DNA of 64,000 bases from Subtercola boreus (GTDB taxonomy: Bacteria; Actinomycetota; Actinomycetes; Actinomycetales; Microbacteriaceae), in the NCBI RefSeq assembly GCF_003399645.1, contig NZ_NBXD01000021.1, positions 1-64,000 of the forward strand, given 5' to 3'. The notes below the pieces were generated by a model that made no database searches, was not told where the DNA came from, and was given only the letters and a program-made list of their open reading frames with translations. Below are positions 8,263 through 16,926 of this stretch, piece after piece. A program made the translations under genes and the position numbers. Numbering within the stretch: the stretch's first letter is position 1; each line of letters starts with the position of its first letter.

Positions 8263-9012
8263 ATGGCAAAACAGTCCATCTTCGGCCGCATCGCGCAGCT
8301 CACGAAGGCCAACATCAACTCGCTCATCGACTCGGCGGAAGACCCCGAGAAGATGCTCGACCAGATGGTTCGCGACTACACGAACAGCATCGCTGACGCC
8401 GAGAGCGCCATCGCCGAGACGATCGGAAACCTCCGGCTCGCTGAAGACGACCACAAAGAAGATGTCGAGGCCGCAGCATCCTGGGGCTCGAAGGCACTCG
8501 CAGCCAGCCGCAAGGCCGACGAATTCCGCGCGGCGGGCGGCGAGGGCACCGTGGCCGACGCCGACAGGTTCGACGCGCTGGCGAAGATCGCGCTGCAGCG
8601 CCAGATCCAGAGCGAAAACGAAGCGAAAGACGCTGAGCCGCAGATCGCGTCGCAGACCGAGATCGTCGACAAGCTGAAGACCGGCCTGAACACGATGAAG
8701 GAGAAGCTCCAGCAGCTGAAGTCGAAGCGCAGCGAACTCGTCGCCCGATCGAAGAGCGCAGCCGCCCAGACCCAGGTGATGGATGCGGTCAAGAGCATCG
8801 ACATCCTCGACCCGACCAGCGAGGTCAGCCGCTTCGAAGACAAGATCCGTCGCGAAGAGGCGAAGGTGCGGGGCGCGAGCGAACTCGCCGCCTCGAGCCT
8901 CGACTCGCAGTTCGACCAGCTCGACGACCTCGGTGAGCTCACCGAGGTGGATGCCCGGCTGGCCGCGCTCAAGGCCGGCGGCTCATCCGCCCAGACGTCG
9001 ATCGGCCAGTAG
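8263..9012 (+). CDS. PspA/IM30-family membrane-stress protein
   Basis: A 249-residue PspA/Vipp1 homologue. It begins FGRIAQLTKANINSLIDSAE, the usual amphipathic N-terminal helix that binds stressed membrane. The middle is one long heptad-rich helical hairpin (KLKTGLNTMKEKLQQLKSKR), and the end holds short helices (FEDKIRREEAKVRGASELAA). Family members assemble into rings or rods that remodel and protect the inner membrane. An AGAGAGAAGAGAA tract upstream of the ATG supplies the ribosome-binding site. The gene follows the TPM-domain protein in the same direction, and the two probably act together. Confidence 0.92.
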   Translation: MAKQSIFGRIAQLTKANINSLIDSAEDPEKMLDQMVRDYTNSIADAESAIAETIGNLRLAEDDHKEDVEAAASWGSKALAASRKADEFRAAGGEGTVADADRFDALAKIALQRQIQSENEAKDAEPQIASQTEIVDKLKTGLNTMKEKLQQLKSKRSELVARSKSAAAQTQVMDAVKSIDILDPTSEVSRFEDKIRREEAKVRGASELAASSLDSQFDQLDDLGELTEVDARLAALKAGGSSAQTSIGQ

Positions 9013-9027
9013 CAGAGCCGCCGGCGG

Positions 9028-9321
9028 TCACCCCTCGGTGGTCGTCGGCAGGCCGGCCTCGCGCCAGGCGGCCGTGCCGCCCTCGATGTTCGTGGCGGTG
9101 CGACCCTGGCGCTCGAGGGCGGTCGTGGCGCGCGCACTGCGGCCACCCATTTCGCAGATGACGTGCAGCGGCCCCTCGGGGAGGTCGGCGCCCGGGAGCG
9201 AGCCGAGCGGCACGTTGATCGCTCCCGGTACGTGCCCGGACGCGAACTCGTCGGGCTCGCGAACGTCGATGACGACGGGCGAGGGAAGGGCGGCCAGCTG
9301 GGTGACAGTGATCTCGTTCAT
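9028..9321 (-). CDS. Rhodanese-like domain protein
   Basis: A single-domain rhodanese of 97 residues. It begins with the strand VIDVREPDEFASGHVPGAIN, which is the diagnostic DxRexxEfxxGHIpgA motif. The active-site loop is CEMGGRSARA, with a catalytic cysteine suitable for carrying a persulfide. Such small proteins usually shuttle sulfane sulfur; the acceptor is unknown. It is convergent with pspA, leaving a 15-bp gap. Confidence 0.88.
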   Translation of the reverse strand: MNEITVTQLAALPSPVVIDVREPDEFASGHVPGAINVPLGSLPGADLPEGPLHVICEMGGRSARATTALERQGRTATNIEGGTAAWREAGLPTTTEG

Positions 9322-9490
9322 GGCTCCATCCTCCCAGCACCCCGGGGCTCACGCAGCCGGTCCGGCTGGATGTTCGCTGATAGCAGGCCTAGCAGGTTCT
9401 GGCCCAAAAGCGAGGGGTGGTCTGCACCGGCGACCCCGGCGTAACGTCGGTGCTGTTTGGAATTTGCCATCACTGAAGGAGTCATTCGAA

Positions 9491-9946
9491 ATGCCCCAGG
9501 TCATCGAAACCGTCGACGTCAACGTTCCCGTCACCGTCGCCTACAACCAGTGGACCCAGTTCGAGGAGTTCCCGAAATTCCTCGATGAGGTCGAATCGAT
9601 CAAGCAGGAGACCGAGACCCTCACCGTCTGGAAGGTCAAGGTCGGCCCCGTCGAGAAGACGTTCGAAGCCAACATCACCGAGCAGCACCCCGACGAGCGC
9701 GTCGCGTGGACCAGCACCGGCGGCGAGGTCGACCACGCCGGCGTCGTCACGTTCCACAAGTTGAGCGACGACGAGACCCGCGTCACCGTGCAGCTCGACT
9801 GGGAGGCCCAGGGCTTTCTCGAGAAGCTCGGCGGGGCCCTCGGCGCCGACAACCACGCGGTGAAGAAAGACCTGAAGAACTTTAAGGAGTACATCGAGAA
9901 GAAGGGCTCCGCAGACGGCGCCTGGCGCGGCGACGTCAAGGCGTAG
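9491..9946 (+). CDS. SRPBCC-superfamily protein
   Basis: A 151-residue START/polyketide-cyclase-like (SRPBCC) protein. The opening IETVDVNVPVTVAYNQWTQF, followed by FEEFPKFLDEVESI, is typical of the stand-alone cyclase/dehydrase group that binds hydrophobic ligands in a helix-grip cavity. The ligand is unknown. The start is fixed by AAGGAG about ten bases before the ATG at 9491. It is followed 13 bp later by a strong intrinsic terminator, so it is probably a monocistronic, well-expressed gene. Confidence 0.85.
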   Translation: MPQVIETVDVNVPVTVAYNQWTQFEEFPKFLDEVESIKQETETLTVWKVKVGPVEKTFEANITEQHPDERVAWTSTGGEVDHAGVVTFHKLSDDETRVTVQLDWEAQGFLEKLGGALGADNHAVKKDLKNFKEYIEKKGSADGAWRGDVKA

Positions 9947-9956
9947 GCTTTCACGC

Positions 9957-10643
9957 ATGAACCCCCGGCGACTGTCATGGTCGCCGGGGTTCTCTCGTTT
10001 TTTGAGGTTCTTCGGCGCCCTGCTGCTCGCTGGCGCGGTCACGGCGATCTGGTCGTTGCGCCTCACCTCGCGGGCCGACGTCTACCTCAGCGAGATGGGT
10101 GCTCCGGATGCCCCGGCCGCCCCGCTGTTCAACACCGCCCTGCTCCTGCTGGCCATCGGCGGCATCCTCGTGGCGGTTGCCCGGCGTCGTACGCGCTCCA
10201 GCGTCGGCGTTCTCGGAGCCTGGACGGTCTCGGCCACGCTGGTGTTCGCGTGCCTCTCGATCGCTGTCGCCTCTCGTGTGACGTGCACCCCCGGCTGCCC
10301 GGTGCCGTTCACCGCCGGGTCGACCGCGGCCGACGTGGTGCACACGCTCTTCGCCACCCTCGGGTTCGGCGGGGTGGGGCTGGCGATCATCCAGGCGGCA
10401 TTCGCCCCGGGCCTCAGGGCCCTCCACCCGGTGTCGATCGCGAGCGGAGCACTGATCATCCTGCTGTCCGGCACCGGCGGGCTGCTCTCGATCTTCCACT
10501 ACCGGGTCGATCTGGGGGGCTGGCTCGAATTGGCGGCTGCGACGATCGCCCTGCTCTGGGTCATCGCGTTCGCCCTGGTTCCCGCCGGGGTCAGCGGTTC
10601 GAGCGCACCCACTCCAGCAGTTGCTCCACCGGCCACGTCGTGA
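9957..10643 (+). CDS. DUF998-family membrane protein
   Basis: A protein of up to 228 residues with about six hydrophobic segments (FFGALLLAGAVTAIWSL, NTALLLLAIGGILVAVA, AWTVSATLVFACLSIAVA and others), matching the DUF998 pattern of small integral membrane proteins of unknown function. The ATG at 9957 has no clear ribosome-binding site, and its first 15 codons are made of the terminator of the upstream gene. A TTG at 10002 would start just after the T-run and keep the first membrane segment. The 3' end overlaps the convergent PHP gene by 53 bp. Confidence 0.7.
   Translation: MNPRRLSWSPGFSRFLRFFGALLLAGAVTAIWSLRLTSRADVYLSEMGAPDAPAAPLFNTALLLLAIGGILVAVARRRTRSSVGVLGAWTVSATLVFACLSIAVASRVTCTPGCPVPFTAGSTAADVVHTLFATLGFGGVGLAIIQAAFAPGLRALHPVSIASGALIILLSGTGGLLSIFHYRVDLGGWLELAAATIALLWVIAFALVPAGVSGSSAPTPAVAPPATS
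9960..10003 (+). terminator. Intrinsic terminator of the SRPBCC gene
   Basis: A GC-rich stem pairs 9960-9972 (AACCCCCGGCGAC) with 9980-9991 (GTCGCCGGGGTT), with one bulged C and a 7-nt loop. It is followed by TCTCG and six T residues (9998-10003). This is the clearest Rho-independent terminator in the window. It overlaps the first codons of the frame annotated as the DUF998 gene. Confidence 0.85.
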
Positions 10644-11610
10644 TGATGCGCTCGGCCGGCACCTGGTTCTGCGCTGCACGCTCGATGCCGTAGTCGAGCA
10701 GTCCCAGCTGGCCCGGGGCGTGCGCGTCGGAGTCGATGCTGAAGAAACACCCCGCTGCGAGCGCCACGGCGATCAACTCGTCAGGTGGATCCTGGCGCTC
10801 GGGCCGGGCGTTGATCTCCACGGCGACACCGTTCTCCGCGCAGGCCGCGAACACCCGCTCCGCATCGAACTCCGAGGGCGGCCGCGTTCCGCGTGAGCCC
10901 TCCACGAGCCGGCCCGTGCAGTGGCCGAGAATGCTCGTGTGCCGGTCGGTGATGGCCCCGAGCATCCGTTCGGTCATGGTGCGCCGGTCGGCGCGCAGGT
11001 GAGAGTGGATGCTCGCCACAACCACATCGAGGCGATCGAGCAGTTCGGGGGTCTGGTCGAGAGCGCCGTCGTCGAGGATGTCGACCTCGATGCCGCTCAG
11101 CAGTCGGAGGCCGTCTGTTGCCTCGTCGAGCCCGGCGACGACGTCGAGCTGCTCGGTCAGGCGTTCAGCGGTGAGACCGTGGGCGACGGTGAGGTGGGGC
11201 GAGTGGTCGGTGAGGGCGAGGTACTCGCGGCCGAGCGAGACGGCGGCGTCGACCATGAGAGGGATGCGGGTGGTTCCGTCGCTCCAGTCGCTATGCGAGT
11301 GCAGGTCGCCCCGCACCAGCTCCGCGAGAGCGCGCCCGGCGTCGCTGAGCGGACTGGTTTGGGCGTCGCGCAGCTTCTGCAACCGGTCGGGAACGTCGCC
11401 GTCGAGCGACTGCCGGATGACCTCGAGTGTGCTCGCGCCGATGCCCTTCGTCGCCTTCAGCCGGCCGTCACCGGCCCGCACCCGGAGTTCGGCGGGGCTC
11501 CACACCCCGACCGTGTCGGCCGCCCGCCGGAATGCCTGCACCTTGAACTGCGGCGCCCGGTCGCGTTCGAGCCGGAAGGCGATCTCGTTGAGGGCATCGG
11601 TCGCATCCAT
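10591..11610 (-). CDS. PHP-domain phosphoesterase with N-terminal HhH region
   Basis: A 339-residue protein. Residues about 1-95 resemble the helix-hairpin-helix part of family X DNA polymerases (RDRAPQFKVQAFRRAADT, then TKGIGASTLEVIRQSLDG). The PHP metallo-hydrolase domain follows, with the metal-binding start GDLHSHSDWSDG, further motifs LALTDHSPH and SIHSHLRAD, and a closing IDSDAH. There is no polymerase palm or nucleotidyltransferase motif. Members of this actinobacterial group are uncharacterised; histidinol-phosphatase-like or nuclease activity is possible. The ATG at 11610 was chosen because upstream frame extension is Arg-rich and lies in an intergenic palindrome region. Confidence 0.82.
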   Translation of the reverse strand: MDATDALNEIAFRLERDRAPQFKVQAFRRAADTVGVWSPAELRVRAGDGRLKATKGIGASTLEVIRQSLDGDVPDRLQKLRDAQTSPLSDAGRALAELVRGDLHSHSDWSDGTTRIPLMVDAAVSLGREYLALTDHSPHLTVAHGLTAERLTEQLDVVAGLDEATDGLRLLSGIEVDILDDGALDQTPELLDRLDVVVASIHSHLRADRRTMTERMLGAITDRHTSILGHCTGRLVEGSRGTRPPSEFDAERVFAACAENGVAVEINARPERQDPPDELIAVALAAGCFFSIDSDAHAPGQLGLLDYGIERAAQNQVPAERIITTWPVEQLLEWVRSNR

Positions 11611-11716
11611 TCCCCCATTCTGCGCCCTCGGGCTGCAGCCCCCTCGCACCTCCACAACCGACCCATCGCGAGGCCTTCGGCCACACGCACATCCGTCCGT
11701 CGGGGTGACGCCTGTG

Positions 11717-11779
11717 AACGGACACGATCTCCGGCATCCGCCGCACATCTGAGCGCGGATGCCCGAAACCGTGTCCGTT
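11717..11779. repeat. 63-nt intergenic palindrome, copy A
   Basis: Outer arms AACGGACACG (11717-11726) and CGTGTCCGTT (11770-11779) are perfect inverses. An inner pair, CCGGCATCCGC at 11731-11741 and GCGGATGCCCG at 11755-11765, has one mismatch. Two further copies of identical total length occur at 57608-57670 and 57732-57794. It lies between the end of the aldehyde dehydrogenase gene and the start of the PHP gene. Confidence 0.8.
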
Positions 11780-11850
11780 CCCGCCAGCCGCCCTCCCGGG
11801 ACCGCAGCGCGGGCTCGGCGGTGCGGTCCCACGGGGGGGGCGGGCGCGGG

Positions 11851-13394
11851 TCAGGCCGGCAGGGTGCCCCAGGTAGCGGAGGAGCCGGCGGGCGAGACGG
11901 CCTGGGCACGTTCCACGGGTTGCCGTCACGGAGTTGCGGCGGGAGGAGCTGCTGGGGGGCGTCCTGGAAGGTGACCGCGCGGAGGAAGCGGGTGATGGCC
12001 GCCGAACCGACCGAGGTTCCGCCGTCGCCCGTGGTGGCGGGGTAGGGGCCTCCGTGCTGCATCGCCGGGGTGACCGCGACGCCGGTGGGCCAGCCGCCGA
12101 AGAGCACCCGGCCACTGGTCTCGCTGAGCACGGAGACGAACTCGCTCACCAGCGGTGAGGTGTCGCCCTCCCCGAGGAAGACCGTCGCCGTGAGGTTGCC
12201 CGGAAAGAGTTCGGCCGCGAGCGTCGCCAACTCGGAGACGTCGTCGTACGAGACCACCACCGACAGGGGCCCGAACGCCTCGTCGAGCACAGCCGATCCA
12301 GCGGCGGCGAGGGCCGCGACGGTGGTGGAGGCGACGGTCGGCGTCACCCAGCCCTGCTCGTCGTCGTCGAGTCGGAGCTGCCCGTCGACGACGGTGCTCA
12401 CCCCGTGCATGCTGAGTACAGTGTGCTGGCGGGCGGTGAAACCCGACGCGATCTGCGGGTTGAGCATCCGGTGCTCGGGCACTGCGGCGACGCCTTCCGC
12501 CACGGCGGCGGCGAGGTCGACGGCGGCGGCTGACGGCACGAAGATGAAGCCCGGCTTCGTGCAGAGCTGGCCAGCCGATCCGGAGATGCTCGCCGCGAAC
12601 CCGGCCCCGATCGCTGCCGCGTCGGAGGCAGCGGACGGGAACACGAACACCGGGTTCACGCTGCCGAGCTCCCCGTAGAACGGGATCGGGCGCGGGCGGG
12701 CGGCGGCGACATCCGCGAGGAGACGCCCGGCGCGAAGGGAGCCGGTGAACGATCCTGCGCGGACGCGGTCGTCTTTCAACAGGGCAACGCCCGCCTCCTG
12801 CCCCAGCGCGAGCTGGAACACACCGTCGGGCATCCCGGCGCCGGCCAGGGCTTCGGCGACGATCTCCGCGGTGCGGAGCGAGAGCTGAGGATGCCCGGGG
12901 TGGGCCTTCACGATCACCGGGCAGCCGGCGGCCAGGGCCGCGGCGGTGTCGCCGCCCGCCACCGAGAACGCGAAAGGGAAGTTGCTGCCGGCGAAGTTCA
13001 GCCCGGGCCCGAGCGGCACCAGGGTGCGGCGGAGGTCGGGTCGGGCGCCGAGCACGAAGGCGGGGTCGGCGGGGTCGATCCGGGCGTCGAGGTAGGCACC
13101 GTCGACGATGGTCGAGGCGAACAGCTTGAGCTGCACCACGGTGCGCTTCAGCTCGCCCGTCAGGCGCGGTCGGGCGAGGCCGGTCTCCTGCATCGCGGTG
13201 TCGACCAGCTCATCACCGGCCGCAGCGAGAGCGTCGCCGACAGCGACCAGCGCTCGCGCGCGGTCGCGGGGTGAGGTCTGCGCGAAGGCTCGGCTCGCCG
13301 CGGCCGCCCTCGAGGCGAGCGCCTCCACGTCGTCAGCCGGCAGGGTGGTGCCGTCGTCGGCGTGCGCGGTAGCCGGGGTGGTGGCGTCAGTCAT
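11851..13394 (-). CDS. Aldehyde dehydrogenase, 2-ketoglutarate-semialdehyde type (probable 3' frameshift)
   Basis: An NAD(P)-dependent aldehyde dehydrogenase, by context the last step of hydroxyproline breakdown (2,5-dioxopentanoate to 2-oxoglutarate). The catalytic cysteine is in GSAGQLCTKPGF and the general-base glutamate in FYGELGSVNP; the closing family motif GNPWNVPR is present. After that motif the frame does not stop and would run through the 63-nt palindrome into the next gene, ending at 11457. A shift of one base near 11900 gives a frame with strongly G/C third positions that ends TWGTLPA and then TGA at 11851. I therefore give 11851 as the intended end. The shift is either a real mutation or a sequencing error. 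Confidence 0.8.
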
Positions 13395-13485
13395 GTGGAA
13401 CTCCTCGGAGGGGGTGGTGCGAGATGACGCAGCGATGCGCGGGGCGCGCGGGCCGCGCCCCGCGGGGGTGGAGACGGCGGGCGAC

Positions 13486-14487
13486 TCAGAACTGGAAGCC
13501 TGTCGGGAAGGGGTCGCTCGGGTCGAGAAGGTACTGCCCGATGCCGGTGACCCAGGCACGGCCGGTGATCGTGGGGATGACCGCCGGGCGGCCGTCGACC
13601 TCCGTGGTCGCGATAAGCCGCCCGACGAAGCGCGATCCGATGAAGGACTCGTTGACGAAGTCAGTGTCGAGCGCCAGCTCGCCCCGGGCCCACAGTTCGG
13701 CCATCCGTGCGGAGGTTCCTGTGCCGCACGGCGAGCGGTCGAACCAGCCGGGGTGGATGGCCATGGCATGCCGGGAGTGCAGAGCGGTCGACCCCGGAGC
13801 GATGAACTCCACGTGGTGGCAGTGGTCGACACCGTCGATCTGCGGATGTCTCGGCGCATCCTGCTCGTTGATGGCGGCCATGATGGCGAGGCCCGCCTCG
13901 ACGATCTCGTGCTGGCGCGTGCGGTCGAACGGCAGCGACACGGAGTCGAGGTCGACCATCGCATAGAAGTTGCCTCCGAAGGCGAGAGTGTACGGAATGG
14001 TTCCGTAGCCCGGCACCTCGATGATCGCATCGAGGCGGTCGACATACGCCGGTACGTTCTCGATCGTCACCGAGTCGGCGTGCCCATTGCTCACCGCGAC
14101 CCGCGCGATCACGAGCCCCGCCGGGGTGTCGAGCCGGATCGTCGTGACCGGCTCGACGACCTCCACCATGCCGGTCTCGACCAGAACGGTCGCCACACCG
14201 ATCGTTCCGTGCCCGCACATCGGCAGGCATCCCGACACTTCGATGTAGACCACACCCCATTCCGCGTCGGGTCGGGTCGAAGGTTGGAGAACGGCTCCGC
14301 TCATGGCGGCGTGGCCGCGCGGTTCGTTCATGAGCAGCAGACGGATGTCGTCGAGATGCTCCATGAAGTGCAGCCGCTTCTCGTTCATCGTGGCTCCCGG
14401 AATGACGCCGAGGCCCCCCGTCACGACCCGGGTCGGCATGCCCTCGGTGTGCGAATCGACCGCCGTGAACATTCGGCTGCTGCGCAT
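13486..14487 (-). CDS. 4-hydroxyproline epimerase (proline racemase family)
   Basis: A 333-residue cofactor-independent racemase/epimerase. Both catalytic cysteines are present: the first in MCGHGTIG and the second in SPCGTGTSA. Two cysteines fit proline racemase or 4-hydroxyproline 2-epimerase and exclude the dehydratase subgroup that has Thr or Ser at the first position. With the dehydrogenase, deaminase and semialdehyde dehydrogenase neighbours, conversion of trans-4-hydroxy-L-proline to cis-4-hydroxy-D-proline is the likely reaction. It starts 25 bp after the stop of the DapA-family gene, so it is in the same transcript. Confidence 0.88.
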   Translation of the reverse strand: MRSSRMFTAVDSHTEGMPTRVVTGGLGVIPGATMNEKRLHFMEHLDDIRLLLMNEPRGHAAMSGAVLQPSTRPDAEWGVVYIEVSGCLPMCGHGTIGVATVLVETGMVEVVEPVTTIRLDTPAGLVIARVAVSNGHADSVTIENVPAYVDRLDAIIEVPGYGTIPYTLAFGGNFYAMVDLDSVSLPFDRTRQHEIVEAGLAIMAAINEQDAPRHPQIDGVDHCHHVEFIAPGSTALHSRHAMAIHPGWFDRSPCGTGTSARMAELWARGELALDTDFVNESFIGSRFVGRLIATTEVDGRPAVIPTITGRAWVTGIGQYLLDPSDPFPTGFQF

Positions 14488-14512
14488 GCGTGCCCTCTCC
14501 GTCGGTTCGGAC

Positions 14513-15430
14513 TCAGCGTGAAGCGAGGTAGCTGAGAGCCTTCTCGGTGTCGGTGCGCACCTGCGCCTCGTTCGCGGCGCTCAGGGGCCCGCGCGGCGGG
14601 CGGGTCCTGCCGCCGAAGCTCTGGCCGGCGATGTCGATCGAGAGCTTGATGGCCTGCACGAACTCGGTGCGGGAGTCCCAGCGGAACACCGCGACGAGCT
14701 CCTTGTACAGGGTTCGTGCCTCTGCGATTTTACCCTCGGTGACGAGCGTGTAGATCTCGACCGCCTCTTTCGGAAACGCGTTGGGGTAGCCGGCGAACCA
14801 GCCGACCGCGCCATCCACCAGAGCCTCGAACAGCAGGTCGTCGGCACCCGCGATGACATCGAGATCGGTGAGCTCCTGGATCTCGAGCACGCGGCGGATG
14901 TCGCCCGTGAACTCCTTGACCGCCACGACCTCGGGAATCTTTGCGAGTTCGACCAGCAGCTGCGGGGTGAGGTCGACCTTCGTGTCGAACGGATTGTTGT
15001 AGGCCATGATCGGCAGCCCCACCTCGGCGACGCGCGTGTAGTGCTCGATCACCTCGCTGTCGCTGGCGCGATAGAGGGTCGGGGGCAGCAGCAGCACGCC
15101 GTCGGCACCGTCGTCCTTCGCCAGCTGCGCCCAGTGCCTGGCCTGGTGCCAGCCGACGCCGTGCACGCCCGCGATCACGAGTCCGCGGCCGTCGACGGCC
15201 TGCACCGCGGTCTGCACGACCCTCCGCCGCTCGTCGTCGGTCAGGGAGGAGTACTCGCCGAGGGAGCCGTTCGGCCCGACACCGCGGCAACCATTCTCGA
15301 TGAGCCAGTTGCAGTGCTCGGCGTAGCGGTCGTAGTCGACCGCGAGGCCCGCCGGGGCCGAGGCATCCTCCGTGAAGGCGAGGGTGGTGGCGACGATGAC
15401 GCCGCCGAGGTCGAAGGCCTGATTGGTCAT
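14513..15430 (-). CDS. DapA-family lyase/deaminase, probably for pyrroline-4-hydroxy-2-carboxylate
   Basis: A 305-residue member of the dihydrodipicolinate synthase / N-acetylneuraminate lyase family. The GxxGE loop reads GPNGSLGEYSSLTDDER, the proton-relay tyrosine is in IMAYNNPF and the Schiff-base lysine in VVAVKEFTGDI. In hydroxyproline pathways a DapA-family enzyme deaminates 1-pyrroline-4-hydroxy-2-carboxylate to 2,5-dioxopentanoate, and that role fits this operon. The ATG at 15430 overlaps the stop of the preceding flavoprotein gene as ATGA, indicating coupled translation. Confidence 0.85.
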   Translation of the reverse strand: MTNQAFDLGGVIVATTLAFTEDASAPAGLAVDYDRYAEHCNWLIENGCRGVGPNGSLGEYSSLTDDERRRVVQTAVQAVDGRGLVIAGVHGVGWHQARHWAQLAKDDGADGVLLLPPTLYRASDSEVIEHYTRVAEVGLPIMAYNNPFDTKVDLTPQLLVELAKIPEVVAVKEFTGDIRRVLEIQELTDLDVIAGADDLLFEALVDGAVGWFAGYPNAFPKEAVEIYTLVTEGKIAEARTLYKELVAVFRWDSRTEFVQAIKLSIDIAGQSFGGRTRPPRGPLSAANEAQVRTDTEKALSYLASR

Positions 15431-16926
15431 GGGTGTCTTTCTCGAAGGCGATCGCTGAGTGAGGGGGACGAGAGCGGGGTCGGTTCGGCGGCGAGCTCGC
15501 CGAGGCGGATGGGCACGGCGATCGGCCGCCGGTCGGTGCGAACGCGGTCGGCGGCACTCGAAACCGGCGCGTCGCTGTGCCCGGGGCCACCGGCCAGCCC
15601 CGGTGCGCGTTTCGCGATGAGGTCTTCGATGGTACGGCCGCATACCCGCCCCTGGCAGATACCGAGACCTGCTCGGCTCGAGAGCTTCAGGGAACGAAGG
15701 CTCGCCCCGCCGGTCGCCGAGGCCGCGTCGCAGAGCACCCCGTAGGTGACTTCCTCGCAGCGGCAGACGACGGTGTCGGGGGTGAGCCACTCCGACCAGC
15801 CGCCAGCGACGCCGTGGGCGTTCTCGATGCGCGAGGCGAACGACCGGTACGTGCGGCGGTGGGCCAGCGCGGGCGCGAGCGCGGCATCCTGAATCGAGCC
15901 GCCAGCGGCGAGATGACCCGCGATCTCACCCTCCGCGAGCGCCAGATCGACTCCGCCGATGCCGGTGACCTCACCGGCCGCGAAGACGAGCGGGATGCTC
16001 GTCTGCTGTCGCTCGTCGACCCAGACGAAGTCGTCATCACTCAGCGCGCAGCCCGCGGCGATGGCGAGCTCCAGCCGGGGCGTGAAACCGTGGCCGACGC
16101 AGACCGCGTCGACCGCGATCGTCTGCTCCGTGCCCGCAAGGGGAGACCAGGCCGCATCGACCGAGGCGATGGTGACGGTCTCGACGCGGTCGGTTCCGTC
16201 GGCCCGGATGACGGCCTTGCCCACCCGGTAGGGGATGCGGTGCCGCAGGTGGCCGCGCACATACCCGGCGAGCTCGCCACCCTTCCTGGCGGCCCGCAAC
16301 AGCTGCCACGGCCGGGGCAGCCAGCCCGCGATCAGCGACGCCGTGCGGTTCGCCTCGTAGACGCCGAGCACGGTGGATCCCGTGGCGGCGAGGGAGGCGG
16401 CGACCGGCAGGAGGAACGGCCCGGCGCCCGCGACGACCACCCGTCGCCCGATCGCCACCCGCTCACCTTTCGCCAGAGCCTGTGCGGCGCCCGCGGTGAA
16501 GACCCCGGGCAGATCCCACCCCGGAAAGGGCAGGGTTCGGTCGTAGGCACCGGTCGCGAGAATGAGGGCACCGGGCTCGAAGACGAGTTGCGGGCGGTCT
16601 TCGCCGTCGACCTCGCCGACGACGACGAACACCGCACCGGGGCGGCCCTCGCGGGTCTCGATCGCCCAGACGTAGGCCTGCCGGATGATGGTGACCCCGG
16701 CGCTTCGTTCGAGCCACTCGCGAAGCGCGGTGAACGCCGACCAGCCATGGTGCAGCACCGCTTCGCGCTCGCTCGGGCGCTGTGGGGGCAGGTGCCGCCA
16801 GTACTGTCCACCGAGCTCGTCGGAGCTGTCGAGCAGGGTCACGCTGGCGCCCCGGCGGCGGGCGGCGCGGGCGGCCGCGAGCCCGGCCGGGCCCGCCCCG
16901 ATGACCAGAACGTCAGGCACGGTCAT
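15427..16926 (-). CDS. FAD/NAD(P)-binding oxidoreductase, hydroxyproline dehydrogenase alpha-type subunit
   Basis: A 499-residue flavoprotein. The N-terminal FAD motif is VIGAGPAGLAAARAARRRG, followed by the family signature SDELGGQYWRH. A second dinucleotide fold contains VVVAGAGPFLLPVAASL. The C-terminal region carries a BFD-like cysteine cluster, VVCRCEEVT and later GICQGRVCG, suited to a [2Fe-2S] centre. This matches the large subunit of multimeric D-hydroxyproline, opine or sarcosine dehydrogenases. The gene overlaps the upstream 2Fe-2S protein gene by 14 bp and the downstream DapA-family gene by 4 bp. Confidence 0.87.
   Translation of the reverse strand: MTVPDVLVIGAGPAGLAAARAARRRGASVTLLDSSDELGGQYWRHLPPQRPSEREAVLHHGWSAFTALREWLERSAGVTIIRQAYVWAIETREGRPGAVFVVVGEVDGEDRPQLVFEPGALILATGAYDRTLPFPGWDLPGVFTAGAAQALAKGERVAIGRRVVVAGAGPFLLPVAASLAATGSTVLGVYEANRTASLIAGWLPRPWQLLRAARKGGELAGYVRGHLRHRIPYRVGKAVIRADGTDRVETVTIASVDAAWSPLAGTEQTIAVDAVCVGHGFTPRLELAIAAGCALSDDDFVWVDERQQTSIPLVFAAGEVTGIGGVDLALAEGEIAGHLAAGGSIQDAALAPALAHRRTYRSFASRIENAHGVAGGWSEWLTPDTVVCRCEEVTYGVLCDAASATGGASLRSLKLSSRAGLGICQGRVCGRTIEDLIAKRAPGLAGGPGHSDAPVSSAADRVRTDRRPIAVPIRLGELAAEPTPLSSPSLSDRLRERHP

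Noticed and set aside
4522-8454. A 1310-codon open frame on the minus strand
   Set aside because: It is antisense to the TPM and pspA genes and out of frame in the SulP gene. It shows Ala/Arg runs and no motifs.
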